Source: Haloferula sp. BvORR071 (GTDB taxonomy: Bacteria; Verrucomicrobiota; Verrucomicrobiia; Verrucomicrobiales; Akkermansiaceae). Taken from it: a DNA stretch of 64,000 bases. The notes under the pieces were generated by a model, which did not search any database, was not told the origin of the DNA, and worked only from the letters and a program-made list of their open reading frames with translations. The DNA lies in the NCBI RefSeq assembly GCF_000739615.1, contig NZ_BATP01000003.1, positions 434,001 to 498,000 on the forward strand, given 5' to 3'. Below are positions 53,090 to 64,000 of the stretch, piece by piece (the first letter of the stretch is position 1; each line of letters starts with the position of its first letter). Made by a program: the position numbers and the translations under genes.

Positions 53090-53695
53090 TTACTTTGTGG
53101 GAGCGATGCGGATGCAGTCCATCGCGACTTCCAGACCGAGGTCCGGGCGGCGCTCCTTGACCCAAGTCTCGATGTCGGAGACGGCCGGGTAATCCTCCGC
53201 ACCCACATGGCGGAAGCAGCGGGCGTCGTCGATCAGCACCACGAAGGGCTGCTTCATGGCGGCCGCAAAGATGGCCTCCAGCTCACCCCAGACCGGGCAG
53301 CTCAGGTCGCCCTTCGCGGTGTCACCACCGGAGTAGTGGCCGTCCAGCCAGAAGAGCGTGGGAGCATCCAAATTGCCGACGACTTCCGCCATTACCTTGC
53401 CACTATCGCCCTGAAGCAACTCAACATTGGCGACGCCCGAAAAGCGCTTCTTGGCATCGGCGTGGAATTTCTCGGAGAGCTCGATCGAGTAAACCTTGCG
53501 GAACTCGCCGCGCATCGCCTCCACCGTGTCGCCCTTGAAGGTCCCGGTCTCGACGAGGATCTGCAGGCCGTGGCGATTCTTGTATTCCAGCAGCATCTCG
53601 CGCTTGGCAAGCGGCGGCGGCGGGTCGGGGCGCCCATCCTCGATCCACTTGCTGTATTTGCGTTTCTCTTTGAGCTGCTTGAAAAAGGAAGCCAT
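53090..53695 (-). CDS. class I SAM-dependent methyltransferase-like protein
   Basis: Encodes 201 residues from ATG at 53695. An N-terminal charged helix ('ASFFKQLKEKRKYSKWIEDG') is followed by the Rossmann-like core: 'LQILVETGTFKGDTVEAM' (motif I), 'KVYSIELSEKFHADAKKRF', 'VELLQGDSGKVMAEVV' and 'PTLFWLDGHYSGGDTA' with the Asp-Gly-His triplet. The layout resembles TylF/CmcI-like and FkbM-related sugar or small-molecule methyltransferases. The acceptor is unknown. It is divergent from the fucosyltransferase-like gene, and a role in modifying the same glycan is possible but unproven. Confidence 0.72.
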   Translation of the reverse strand: MASFFKQLKEKRKYSKWIEDGRPDPPPPLAKREMLLEYKNRHGLQILVETGTFKGDTVEAMRGEFRKVYSIELSEKFHADAKKRFSGVANVELLQGDSGKVMAEVVGNLDAPTLFWLDGHYSGGDTAKGDLSCPVWGELEAIFAAAMKQPFVVLIDDARCFRHVGAEDYPAVSDIETWVKERRPDLGLEVAMDCIRIAPTK

Positions 53696-53793
53696 CGGCG
53701 GCCCGAGCCTAGGCCGGGACCGCCGGGGGTCCAAGCGCATTTTCCACCGCTCGGGGCTTGCCCGCCACCGCCGGTCCCGGTCCATGCTGCGCC

Positions 53794-54657
53794 GTGCCGC
53801 TCCCTTTCCTGCGCCCGAAGGACAGTTTCATCACCTGCCGCGACCGGGACGACGGCGGCGGCGCGCAGATTTCCGCGCGGATCTCCACCATGATCCTCGC
53901 CCGGCTGAAGGGCATGACCTACGCCCACACCCCGGTCTCGGACGTCGCACACCGGCCGGAGGGCATTTCCACCGCCGATTGGTCGCGAGCTTGGGAGGAG
54001 TTTTTCAATCTGGGGCATGGGGAAATTCAGGCGGTGGATCTCGCAAAATACCCACTGCGGCCCGTGGCCAAGCCGCACCGGTTTTGGCCGCGCTCCCGCT
54101 GCCTGCACGTGGTGGCGCACTGCCATCGCTTCACCAACCAGCACCCGGAGGCCTGGGCCGCGATCGGTCCGCAGCTGGCGCAAAAATACCGGCTCACGCC
54201 CAAGCCACAGCTTTCCGGCTACGATCCCGGCCGCATCCAAGTGGCCGTCCACGTCCGCCGTGGCGATGTCGCCTCCACCGGCCAATTCGCCCAATGGTTC
54301 ACCCCCGACGATTTGATCCTCGCGCGCCTACGGAAAGTCCTGGAGACGATCGGCAAGGAACGGGCCCAGATCAGGGTCTTTTCCGAAGGGAGCCCCGCGG
54401 ACTTCGCGGCATTCACCGAGCTAGGGGCAGAGCTGCACTTGGACGAGGATACCTTTGAAACTTTCCACCACCTCGTCAGCAGTGACGTGATGATCATGGC
54501 GAAGAGCACCTTCAGCTACCTCGCGGCGCTGATCGGTGGACCAGTCGCGCTCTACGAACCCTTCTGGCACCCCAAGCTCCCAGGGTGGCTGGGACCGGAG
54601 GAACTGGCCCGCTTGCCGGAAGCCTTGGCCCGGCAGCAGGCCCTCAAGGCGAAGTGA
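53794..54657 (+). CDS. fucosyltransferase-like glycosyltransferase
   Basis: Encodes 287 residues from GTG at 53794; a TTG at 53758 would add 12 residues. The 'VHVRRGDV' motif (H153-D158) matches the GDP-fucose-binding motif I of alpha-1,2-fucosyltransferases (GT11) and other O-fucosyltransferase-like enzymes. A later 'SSDVMIMAKSTFSYLAALIG' resembles their second conserved region. No leader is seen, so it would act at the cytosolic face. GT11 membership is inferred from the motif and length. Its 3' end overlaps the convergent malQ gene by 14 bases. Confidence 0.72.
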   Translation: MPLPFLRPKDSFITCRDRDDGGGAQISARISTMILARLKGMTYAHTPVSDVAHRPEGISTADWSRAWEEFFNLGHGEIQAVDLAKYPLRPVAKPHRFWPRSRCLHVVAHCHRFTNQHPEAWAAIGPQLAQKYRLTPKPQLSGYDPGRIQVAVHVRRGDVASTGQFAQWFTPDDLILARLRKVLETIGKERAQIRVFSEGSPADFAAFTELGAELHLDEDTFETFHHLVSSDVMIMAKSTFSYLAALIGGPVALYEPFWHPKLPGWLGPEELARLPEALARQQALKAK

Positions 54658-56323
54658 AGCGCCCGTGCTCTAACAAAACCGTTTCGAGGGCCTTCAATTC
54701 GCGCAAAGCAGTCGCCTCCTTCTCAAGGGGCAGCCGGAAACTCCAATTCTGCGGGCCCACGGTCCCGGGGGAATTGATCCGATCGGTAAGATCACAGAGA
54801 TCCGTGATCATGAAAGCAGCGTAGCGCGAGTGGGATGCCATCAGCGCACCGAGCAGCGCAGCCTTCAGTTCCGGCCCGTAAGGGAGCGTCTCCGGCACCC
54901 CGGCGAACTCCGCCATCAGCCGCAGATACTCCATCGCTTGCTCCTGCTCATCCTCGTCGGCATCGGGATCGGCGGAGATGCGATGGAAATTCGCCCACAA
55001 GGCCGGGATCGAATCGTGATCGTGGGTCGAGTAGGTCGCGAAGGAGCACTCAGGCAAATCCTCCGGTGGGATGACATGGCCTTCCTCATCGAAGTCCCAA
55101 TGCGGAATCCGGAATCCGGCGACATCGAGCGAGGCAAGGTGCGGGCGGACGTAGTCCGGGACGCAGCCGAGATCCTCACCCACCACTGCGGCAGTCCCCG
55201 CAGCCTCGATCACCATCCGCAGACGCGTGTCGCCATCGGCGCGGTTGGCCTCCTTGTGAAGCGGCGTATCGTCCGGCCGCGGAGCCCAACCCGGCAGCGG
55301 GCCGCCGGTAAGCTTCATCGCCTCCTTTTCCGTCAGGGGCAGGAATTCGGCATTCCGCTGCGGCTGCCAGGGGAAGGAATAGATCCGGTAGAAGCCGAGG
55401 ACGTGATCGACACGGAAGATGTGGAAGATTGCCGCCAGCTTGGCGATGCGCTGCCGCCACCAAGGGAAGCCCGCGGCTTCCATCCGGTCCCAGCGATAGA
55501 GTGGAATGCCCCAGTTCTGGCCCCACTTCTGGATGAAGAGATCGTGCTTGAAGATGAGCTCGGGAGGAGCTCCGCCACAATGATCCAAGTCAAACTCCTC
55601 CCGGTGGAAGAACACATCGGCCGAATAGCGGCTGACCCCGATCGGGATGTCACCCATCAGTTTCACTCCGAGATCGTCCGCATAGGCGCGCACCGCCCGC
55701 CACTGCTTGAAGCAGAGCCACTGCACCCAGGCGTAGAATTCCAAGCGGTCTTCGACTGCGGCGCGGTCCTTCGACCGCTCGCTTTCCAAGTGTGCCAGCG
55801 CGCCCGCCACCGTGCGCCACTCCTCTGGCCACCAGTCCCAAGCCTCGGCGGTACCCGACTGGTCCATCAACCAACGATAGATGCAGTAGTTCACCAGCCA
55901 TGGCGACTCCTCGCGGCGGAAGCGGTAGAAGGCGATATCTCCAGAGCCCTCGCGGAAGCGCGTCCAAGCCTTCTCCAGCAGGCCGCGCTTCACCTTCCGC
56001 ACCGCGGCGTAGTTGACCTTGCTCGCGCTCAGGCTCTCGCCGAGGCTCACGCGCGCTTGCTGAAGCTCGGCCTCCTCGAGCCAAGGAATATCCTTTTTAT
56101 CAAAGCTGAGGTACAGCGGCTCGAAGGCCACCGATGAAATCGCATTGTAGGGACTGTCGTCGCCGCCGGTCTCATTGAGCGGCAGCAATTGCAGGAAGCC
56201 GATGCCATGCGCCGCACAGTGTCCGATCCACTTCCGGATCGCTCGGGTGTCGCCAATGCCCAAGTCCCCTTGCCTCCGTGGCGTGAAGGCGGGCAGCAGC
56301 AGTCCGGCAAGGCGCTCAGGCAT
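54644..56323 (-). CDS. malQ: 4-alpha-glucanotransferase (amylomaltase)
   Basis: Encodes 559 residues from ATG at 56323 (Thermus amylomaltase 500, E. coli MalQ 694). A GH77 enzyme that disproportionates maltodextrins. The N-terminal 'AGLLLPAFTPRRQGDLGIGD' and 'HGIGFLQLLPLNETGGDDSP' are characteristic. Catalytic residues are seen: the nucleophile in 'FRVDHVLGFYR', the acid/base in 'VVGEDLGCVPDYV' and the transition-state stabiliser in 'YSTHDHDSIPAL' (usually THDND). Cytosolic. Within this region it points to glycogen or maltodextrin use. The gene is transcribed alone or with the GH71/99 fusion gene upstream (61-base gap). Confidence 0.93.
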   Translation of the reverse strand: MPERLAGLLLPAFTPRRQGDLGIGDTRAIRKWIGHCAAHGIGFLQLLPLNETGGDDSPYNAISSVAFEPLYLSFDKKDIPWLEEAELQQARVSLGESLSASKVNYAAVRKVKRGLLEKAWTRFREGSGDIAFYRFRREESPWLVNYCIYRWLMDQSGTAEAWDWWPEEWRTVAGALAHLESERSKDRAAVEDRLEFYAWVQWLCFKQWRAVRAYADDLGVKLMGDIPIGVSRYSADVFFHREEFDLDHCGGAPPELIFKHDLFIQKWGQNWGIPLYRWDRMEAAGFPWWRQRIAKLAAIFHIFRVDHVLGFYRIYSFPWQPQRNAEFLPLTEKEAMKLTGGPLPGWAPRPDDTPLHKEANRADGDTRLRMVIEAAGTAAVVGEDLGCVPDYVRPHLASLDVAGFRIPHWDFDEEGHVIPPEDLPECSFATYSTHDHDSIPALWANFHRISADPDADEDEQEQAMEYLRLMAEFAGVPETLPYGPELKAALLGALMASHSRYAAFMITDLCDLTDRINSPGTVGPQNWSFRLPLEKEATALRELKALETVLLEHGRFTSP

Positions 56324-56384
56324 GTGCGGGAAGGTGTCCCTCGTGGACGCCGCGATCCAGCACGAAGCGTGCCCGGACGGATTT

Positions 56385-58388
56385 CTAGCGCGTGGGCATC
56401 TCCGCGCTGGGGCTCAATTCACCCCGCAGCATCTTGCCGATTTGTCCACTCAACCACAGGTAATGGTCGGACTTCAGGCCGGGCTCGGCCAGGAAGCGCA
56501 CCGGCCCCAAGGGCGGATCCTGCGAGATTTTGAAGATCGCCGTGCCTTCATCGATCTCATCGAACATCGCGAGATAAAGCGACTTGCTGCCCGCCGCGCG
56601 CGCCGCCACGGCCTGGCTCCACAAGAACTTCCCGCCGAGCCGCGGGATGGCATCCATCTTGGCCTCCTGCTTGCGGCTACGCATCAAGTTCTGCCAGCTG
56701 AAGCCGGGAAAGGCCACCGGCAGGTAGTCGAGCTTGTGCTCACGGCACCAGGCGAGGTCGGGCTTGAGCAGCTTGTCCACGCGGTTGGCTGCATCCTGCG
56801 GCGTGCCGAATCGCCCGACCGCCCAAGGGCTCACGATGTCCGCCAGCGCGATGACCTGATGCAGCTTCGGATCGTCGATCGTATCACGTTCCATCTCGCG
56901 CCAGTAGCAAGGCACGCCGACCATCACCGCACAACCCTGCTCCTTGAAGAAGCGGATCAGCGTCTCCCATTCCGGCAAGGAAGGCGCGCGATCGTTGAAG
57001 CCTAGTCCCCACAGCGCCACCAGTGGTTTGCCTTTGTAGCGGAGGTAGGCCGTATCACCCGGTTCCAAGCGTTTCTCGTCCTTCAGCCGCTGCCAGTCCT
57101 TGGACACGGTATCGAAATTCTCGGTCCTGAGCCCGGTCAGGTCATACATCACCACCCACTTGCGCCCCTCGGCATTGGCACCCTTGCGGCAATGTTCAAG
57201 CACCAAGTCCATCGAGGCGCGATGCCGGGGATCCCGGGTGGTCGAGGCGAAGCGCTGCACGAAAGCGGCATCGATCCCATACTCGCGCATCCACTTGAAG
57301 TGGCGCAGCACGGTCGCCTCCTTCACCGAACTGAAAACCTCCGCGACCCTGCCGTCGGCATGCTTCAGCGGCGTGGAAAAGCGCTCGTCCGGACCCAACT
57401 CGCTCACATCCGGCCAGATCTCGATATGGGTGCCATTTGGCTCGAACTTGCCGCCCGGGGAATAGTGGAACCAGCCGTTGCCCGAGCCATCCCCCTCCGT
57501 GCGGAACCACCCCTGGTAGCCGCAGACCACCATGCCCTCCAGCGTGCCGCTCATCTTCCGCCACGCGGCCATGGACTTCGTCAGGTTCGTCTTGCGGTCA
57601 CCCTTCACCCCATAAGCCTGGAGGCCGATGGGGCCATCCCAGCCAGCCTCCCCTTGCAAGCGTGCGACAAAGCCGGCGACATCGTAGCTTCCACTGTCGA
57701 GCGTCTGGATCAAGTGGTCCCAGCTCATCGCCTTGGTATCGCCCTTGTCTGCACCGTTGATGGTCACGAATTGCAAGCGCTTGGCCTCGGCCTTGATCGC
57801 TGGAATCGGATCGATGTCGCCCTCGACCTTCAGCCAATGGCACAGGTTGAAGGTGATGCCCACGTTCTCCCGGTTGATGGCATTTGCGAGCCGGGTGGCA
57901 TCGGCGAAACGCGAGAGCCAGAAGCCGGCGTGCGGATAGAGAGAGACCTTCACGCCAGCTCGGTCAGCTTCGGTCGCGATCTCGGTGAGCGCCTTCACCG
58001 CCACCTCATCGCTGTTGCCCTCCACCTCCGGGATCGCGATCCATAAGGCAGAGCCATGGCCCTTGAGGTCTTCGATCTGCTTCTTGATCTCAGGCGTGAG
58101 CGCGCTGCCCGACTTCCGGAGCTTCAGGGTCAGATAGGTATTCCAGAGCCGCAGGCCCCTACCCTCCAAGGCGGCGCGCATCGCTGCCAGCGAGGGCCCG
58201 CTCCCGCCGAGCCCCTCGTAGCCCAACTCCTGCAGTGCCTCCGACACCTTCTCCGGATCGCCGGTGATGCCGGTGTCCATCGCAAAAAAGGAATTTGCCC
58301 TCAAGGGCAGCAAGGCCAGCACGAGGACGACCAAGAAAACCGCGAGAAAGCGGTTCTGCGCACAGATATCACCCTTAATAAATTGCAT
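56385..58388 (-). CDS. sugar isomerase-like TIM barrel fused to a GH71/GH99-like domain
   Basis: Encodes 667 residues from ATG at 58388. A hydrophobic N-terminus (FLAVFLVVLVLALLPLRANS) marks a signal peptide or anchor. Residues about 35-270 match the sugar-phosphate isomerase/epimerase (xylose-isomerase-like) barrel: 'ALQELGYEGLGG', 'VSLYPHAGFWLS', 'VGITFNLCHWLKVEGD' and 'FVTINGADKGDTKAM'. Residues about 285-650 match bacterial GH71/GH99-like proteins: 'VVCGYQGWFRTEGDG', 'EIWPDVSELGPDERFSTPLK', 'RHFKWMREYGIDAAFVQRF' and 'VVMYDLTGL'. GH99 enzymes cleave alpha-mannosides by an endo mechanism, but the substrate of this bacterial branch is not established. The fusion is unusual. Confidence 0.82.
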   Translation of the reverse strand: MQFIKGDICAQNRFLAVFLVVLVLALLPLRANSFFAMDTGITGDPEKVSEALQELGYEGLGGSGPSLAAMRAALEGRGLRLWNTYLTLKLRKSGSALTPEIKKQIEDLKGHGSALWIAIPEVEGNSDEVAVKALTEIATEADRAGVKVSLYPHAGFWLSRFADATRLANAINRENVGITFNLCHWLKVEGDIDPIPAIKAEAKRLQFVTINGADKGDTKAMSWDHLIQTLDSGSYDVAGFVARLQGEAGWDGPIGLQAYGVKGDRKTNLTKSMAAWRKMSGTLEGMVVCGYQGWFRTEGDGSGNGWFHYSPGGKFEPNGTHIEIWPDVSELGPDERFSTPLKHADGRVAEVFSSVKEATVLRHFKWMREYGIDAAFVQRFASTTRDPRHRASMDLVLEHCRKGANAEGRKWVVMYDLTGLRTENFDTVSKDWQRLKDEKRLEPGDTAYLRYKGKPLVALWGLGFNDRAPSLPEWETLIRFFKEQGCAVMVGVPCYWREMERDTIDDPKLHQVIALADIVSPWAVGRFGTPQDAANRVDKLLKPDLAWCREHKLDYLPVAFPGFSWQNLMRSRKQEAKMDAIPRLGGKFLWSQAVAARAAGSKSLYLAMFDEIDEGTAIFKISQDPPLGPVRFLAEPGLKSDHYLWLSGQIGKMLRGELSPSAEMPTR

Positions 58389-58439
58389 ACGCCGTCCGCA
58401 TCATGAACTTCTTGGACCCCGCCACGCGATGACAAAGTC

Positions 58440-59306
58440 ATGAGTGCCGCTGCCTATCGATCTCCCGAGGCCCGCCACAAGGTGATCGCATCCTACGATG
58501 CGATCCTCGCCAAGTGGCCGATCCCTTTTGAAAGCAGGGTGCTCCCCCTCAGCCAGGGCGAAACCCACCTGCTGGTCTGCGGCGCAGCCGATCTCCCGCC
58601 GCTGATTTTGCTCCACGGTGCCGGCGGGAACGCTACGATGTGGTTCAACATCATTCAGCCGCTCGCGAAAATCCGCCGGGTGTTCGCCTTCGACATACCG
58701 GGTGACGTGGGCAAGAGCGGCGGCGCGCCGATGGACACCAAAACCGAGGGCTACGCCGCTTGGCTGGAAGAGTGCTTCGTGGCGCTCGGTCTCCAGCGCG
58801 CCGATGTATGCGGAGTCTCTTTCGGTGCCTGGCTGGGGAGCCGCTTCGCGCTGAAGCATCCCGGGAAAGTCGGGGCCTTGATCATGCTGGCCGGCCCTCA
58901 TCTGTTGCCGGTGAAGCCCGGGTTTATTTTCCGCGCGATCATCGCATCGGCAATACCGACGGAAGGACGGATCCGGGCCTTCTACGCCCATCTCTCGTCC
59001 CCGCGCGGGAAACGGCCGCCGGAAGAGGCGATGAGAGACTTCATCCTGAGATGGCGATCCCAACAGAGGACCCCGCCGCCAGTGCCGATGATCACCGACG
59101 AGGAACTCTCCCGCTTGCCGCAGAGGACCCTGCTGATCCTGGGGAAAGACGAAGCCCTGTTCGATCCGGAGCGCGCGGCAGAGCGCGTCAGGAAAGCGGC
59201 ATCGCAGGTGCGAGTGGAATTGATCGCGGATGCCGGGCACGTGCTGACCATCGATCAAGCGGAGACGGTGATGAAAAGGGTGCTGGAATTTCTGGAGCAA
59301 GGGTAA
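58440..59306 (+). CDS. alpha/beta hydrolase
   Basis: Encodes 288 residues from ATG at 58440. The alpha/beta-hydrolase core is clear: 'PPLILLHGAGGNATMWF' (oxyanion region), the nucleophile elbow 'VCGVSFGAWLG', the late 'LLILGKDEALFDP' (acid-residue region) and 'ADAGHVLTIDQAETV' carrying the catalytic His. There is no signal peptide. Substrate unknown; esterases, lactonases and C-C hydrolases share this layout. It is divergent from the GH71/99 fusion gene, with 51 bases between the starts. Confidence 0.85.
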   Translation: MSAAAYRSPEARHKVIASYDAILAKWPIPFESRVLPLSQGETHLLVCGAADLPPLILLHGAGGNATMWFNIIQPLAKIRRVFAFDIPGDVGKSGGAPMDTKTEGYAAWLEECFVALGLQRADVCGVSFGAWLGSRFALKHPGKVGALIMLAGPHLLPVKPGFIFRAIIASAIPTEGRIRAFYAHLSSPRGKRPPEEAMRDFILRWRSQQRTPPPVPMITDEELSRLPQRTLLILGKDEALFDPERAAERVRKAASQVRVELIADAGHVLTIDQAETVMKRVLEFLEQG

Positions 59307-59577
59307 CAGGCAGCTGCTTCGGGTGGCTGCGACCCTATTCGAAAGCCGCCCAACTCCACAACAAGCAGCATCGTCCCCACTATCGGGGACAATGCCTCCC
59401 AGCCCGGGGAAGGCCTTCGACGCATGCAATCTCTTCTTGATCGCTTTCTTGGCATCAGATAATGACTGTAGGTTAGTCGCAGAAACGGGATTATCCCGCT
59501 ATGCGTTGCGAGCGGTTTGGCGTGTTGCCCCAGCTCCACGGCGAATCGCGCTTTTCCAGCCAAAACCTCAGCCCATC
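59307..59577. other. 271-bp gap with two short inverted repeats
   Basis: Holds a 6-bp hairpin GTCCCC/GGGGAC (59373-59378 with 59385-59390) and a near-palindrome CGGGATTATCCCG (59486-59498). The first could end the hydrolase transcript weakly, as no T-run follows; the second could be an operator for the EF-hand gene. An open reading frame runs through, but its only good start is the ATG at 59578. Confidence 0.4.
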
Positions 59578-60039
59578 ATGAATGCCCTCCACCGATGTCT
59601 CTCCGGACTGGCCGGCTGCGGTATGCTGGTGCTTGTCGCCAGCTGCACCACTACTACCGATGCCTTCAGCCGCCTCGATACCAACCGCGACGGATCCGGC
59701 TCGCGCGACGAGTTCTCCGCTTACATGAAGCAGGAAGTTTTCACCCGAGTGGATACCAACCGCGATGCCAAGGTTAGTAAGGACGAATGGCAAAGCGTCA
59801 ATCCCAAGGTCAGCGAGGCGAAGTTTCGCAAGACCGACCTCAATGGCGACCGAGCCATCACCCGCCAGGAAGCAGACACAGCCTTCGACCGCGAAGGAAG
59901 CCTGACCACCCTGTTTCGGAAGATTGATACGGATGGCAATGGTAGCCTCAGCCGCGTCGAAGTCGCCGCCTTCCATGCCAAGGTGCAGCAGCAGCCCGCC
60001 GGAAGCCCGGCGAAGAGAATCTCTAGCGCCGCCAACTAG
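59578..60039 (+). CDS. EF-hand lipoprotein
   Basis: Encodes 153 residues from ATG at 59578. The signal peptide ends at a lipobox (LVLVASC, Cys 23). Four EF-hand-like loops follow at D34 ('DTNRDGSGSRDEF'), D59 ('DTNRDAKVSKDEW'), D87 ('DLNGDRAITRQEA') and D117 ('DTDGNGSLSRVEV'). The first and fourth are complete calcium loops; the second and third lack one acidic ligand. The tail is short and basic. The mature protein is anchored to a membrane and probably binds calcium. It is followed two bases later by a glycine-zipper lipoprotein, so the pair are probably co-transcribed. Confidence 0.8.
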   Translation: MNALHRCLSGLAGCGMLVLVASCTTTTDAFSRLDTNRDGSGSRDEFSAYMKQEVFTRVDTNRDAKVSKDEWQSVNPKVSEAKFRKTDLNGDRAITRQEADTAFDREGSLTTLFRKIDTDGNGSLSRVEVAAFHAKVQQQPAGSPAKRISSAAN

Positions 60040-60041
60040 CC

Positions 60042-60245
60042 ATGAAACCGCGTTCCCTCCTTCTCCTCCTGCCGCTCGTCTTTCTACCCTCGTGTGCTTC
60101 CGATCCCGATGTCCGGCGCGGCCAAGCGACCGGCGCGGTGGTTGGCGGGGCTGCCGTGGGGCTGATGTCGGACTCTTGGGGTGGAGCCGCTGTCGGAGCC
60201 GCGGTCGGCGGCCTTGTCGGTGGTGAAGTCGCCAAGAACCGGTAA
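60042..60245 (+). CDS. small glycine-zipper lipoprotein
   Basis: Encodes 67 residues from ATG at 60042. The lipobox is 'LVFLPSC' with Cys near residue 18. The rest is a glycine-zipper motif: 'GAVVGGAAVGLMSDSWGGAA' followed by 'VGAAVGGLVGGEVAKNR'. Such peptides resemble the Gly-zipper segments of outer-membrane lipoproteins (SlyB/OsmB-like). It lies two bases after the EF-hand gene. Outer-membrane anchoring and helical packing are inferred from the pattern. Confidence 0.75.
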   Translation: MKPRSLLLLLPLVFLPSCASDPDVRRGQATGAVVGGAAVGLMSDSWGGAAVGAAVGGLVGGEVAKNR

Positions 60246-60440
60246 CGCAAGAATCTCTCGCGGTCGTCTCCTGAATTGCGCGAAAGCGGGAAGCCGGATC
60301 AAGCGATCCAGAATCCTCCAATATGCCACCCGGATCGACCGGGGCCGGCACTGTTCGCAGCTCTCTGCCCAGACTCCCCTGACCGGCGAACAGGTGCTTC
60401 GGGACTTCCTCAAGAAACCAATTCTTAGCAATCCCAAGTT

Positions 60441-63213
<2,773 letters not shown>

Positions 63214-63215
<2 letters not shown>

Positions 63216-63250
63216 CAAAAACGCCCCGTCCCTTGACCAAGGACGAGGCG
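63214..63250 (-). terminator. intrinsic terminator of the cysK gene
   Basis: On the minus strand the stem CGCCTCGTCCTTG / CAAGGGACGGGGCG (63238-63250 with 63222-63235, one bulge) is followed by TTTTTGTT (63221-63214). Correctly placed 25 bases after the cysK stop. Confidence 0.8.
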
Positions 63251-63275
63251 CTTGAAGTTCTCTGCGACCGATCTC

Positions 63276-64000
63276 TCAGATCTCCGCCACCGGCAGGCTC
63301 GAGACTTCCTCGCGGACCTTCTCGGCCAGCAGCGTGGACAGGTAACGCTCCGTGGAGGACGGACCAACGGTCACCACGCGCTTGCCCTTGAACTCGGGGC
63401 GCTTCGCAATCTGGATCGCGGCCCAGACGTTGGCACCCGTGGAGATACCGGCGGGCAGGCCTTCTTCCTGGTTGAGGTATTGGGCCGTCGCGAAGGCGTC
63501 CTCGTTGGTGACCAGCACCGGCTCGTCGATGATGGCGACATTGAGGTTCTTCGGGATGAAGCCGGCACCGAGGCCCTGGATCATGTGCGGGCCTGGAGGG
63601 CCACCGGAGATCACGGCGCTATTGGTCGGCTCGACCGCGAAGACCTTCAGGTTCGGGTTGCGGGATTTGATGACCTCACCGACGCCGGTGATCGTGCCAC
63701 CCGTGCCGACACCGGCCACGAAGGCATCGATATTGCCGTCGGTATCGCGCCAGATCTCCTCGGCCGTCGTCTTGCGGTGGATCTCCGGGTTGGCTGGATT
63801 GTCGAACTGGCCAGGGCCGAAGGAACCCGGATTCTCCTCGATCAGTTGCTTCGCCTTGGCGATGGCACCGCCCATGCCGCGGGCACGCGGGGTCAGCACG
63901 ATTTCAGCACCCAGCATGCGCAGCAGCACGCGGCGCTCGATCGACATGCTCTCCGGCATGGTCAGGATGCAGCGGTAGCCCTTGGCGCGGGCCACGAAGG
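63276..64000 (-). CDS. cysK: cysteine synthase (O-acetylserine sulfhydrylase), C-terminal part
   Basis: The stop is at 63276; the gene runs off the right edge, so the N-terminus with the PLP lysine is missing. About 241 residues are visible. Signatures of the beta-family PLP enzyme: '[20 protein letters not shown]', '[20 protein letters not shown]', '[20 protein letters not shown]' (phosphate-binding GTGGT), '[14 protein letters not shown]' and '[18 protein letters not shown]'. It makes cysteine from O-acetylserine and sulfide. Close relatives include CysM and cystathionine beta-synthase; the QGLGAGFIP motif favours CysK. Terminated by the hairpin at 63214-63250. Confidence 0.92.
   Translation of the reverse strand, partial: FVARAKGYRCILTMPESMSIERRVLLRMLGAEIVLTPRARGMGGAIAKAKQLIEENPGSFGPGQFDNPANPEIHRKTTAEEIWRDTDGNIDAFVAGVGTGGTITGVGEVIKSRNPNLKVFAVEPTNSAVISGGPPGPHMIQGLGAGFIPKNLNVAIIDEPVLVTNEDAFATAQYLNQEEGLPAGISTGANVWAAIQIAKRPEFKGKRVVTVGPSSTERYLSTLLAEKVREEVSSLPVAEI

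Overview
The window is high-GC bacterial DNA (roughly 60% GC or more by eye) densely packed with genes on both strands. It most resembles the phylum Verrucomicrobiota, plausibly a Luteolibacter/Haloferula-like member of Verrucomicrobiae. This placement is inferred from gene content: a Rho with a very long disordered basic N-terminus, a secreted protein ending in a PEP-CTERM motif, secreted glycan-active proteins with PKD and DNRLRE modules, fused Bat-operon genes, an 'NPYAAP' membrane protein and few clear Shine-Dalgarno sequences. No rRNA, tRNA, CRISPR array, insertion sequence or prophage was recognised, so this looks like core chromosome.

Layout. 1-2761 (minus): the N-terminus of a GH32 fructanase cut by the window edge, then four small membrane proteins of unknown function. 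2939-4219: isocitrate dehydrogenase. 4220-4696: a gene-free, AT-richer gap with three exact DnaA boxes and one near-exact box, a candidate replication origin. 4697-10186 (minus): small membrane protein, rho, yebC, a secreted alpha/beta hydrolase, trpS. 10433-14376 (plus): an SDR oxidoreductase and mfd. 14398-19034: a phosphoesterase, a pentapeptide protein, plsC and the overlapping tyrA-aroA-cmk set. 19115-20426: a lipoprotein, a divergent IF-1-like protein and a secreted protein. 20546-20638: a nested inverted-repeat element upstream of pyruvate carboxylase (20783-24238).

24256-34208 is mixed: DUF4375, PEP-CTERM, DUF899, C26 amidotransferase, Ste24-like protease, aldo/keto reductase, a beta-helix protein, a lysine 2,3-aminomutase family protein and a DUF5069 protein. 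34918-42945 is a Bat-type operon (MoxR, DUF58, DUF4381-like, VWA, VWA-TPR, BatD-TPR-SH3). Two fusions in it keep signal-peptide-like segments at their junctions. A secreted cyclophilin, plsY, gpsA and a DedA protein follow; with plsC they cover early glycerophospholipid synthesis.

46195-63215 leans to cell-surface and carbohydrate functions: two secreted proteins sharing a C-terminal module, a rhomboid protease, a DUF5060 mosaic glycosidase, a methyltransferase-like protein, a fucosyltransferase-like protein, 4-alpha-glucanotransferase, a sugar-isomerase/GH71-99 fusion, an EF-hand lipoprotein and a GH63-like enzyme. cysK is cut by the right edge. The observations most worth a second look are the candidate oriC, the isomerase/GH fusion, the Bat fusions, the IF-1-like protein without the usual basic loop, and the nested repeat upstream of pyc.
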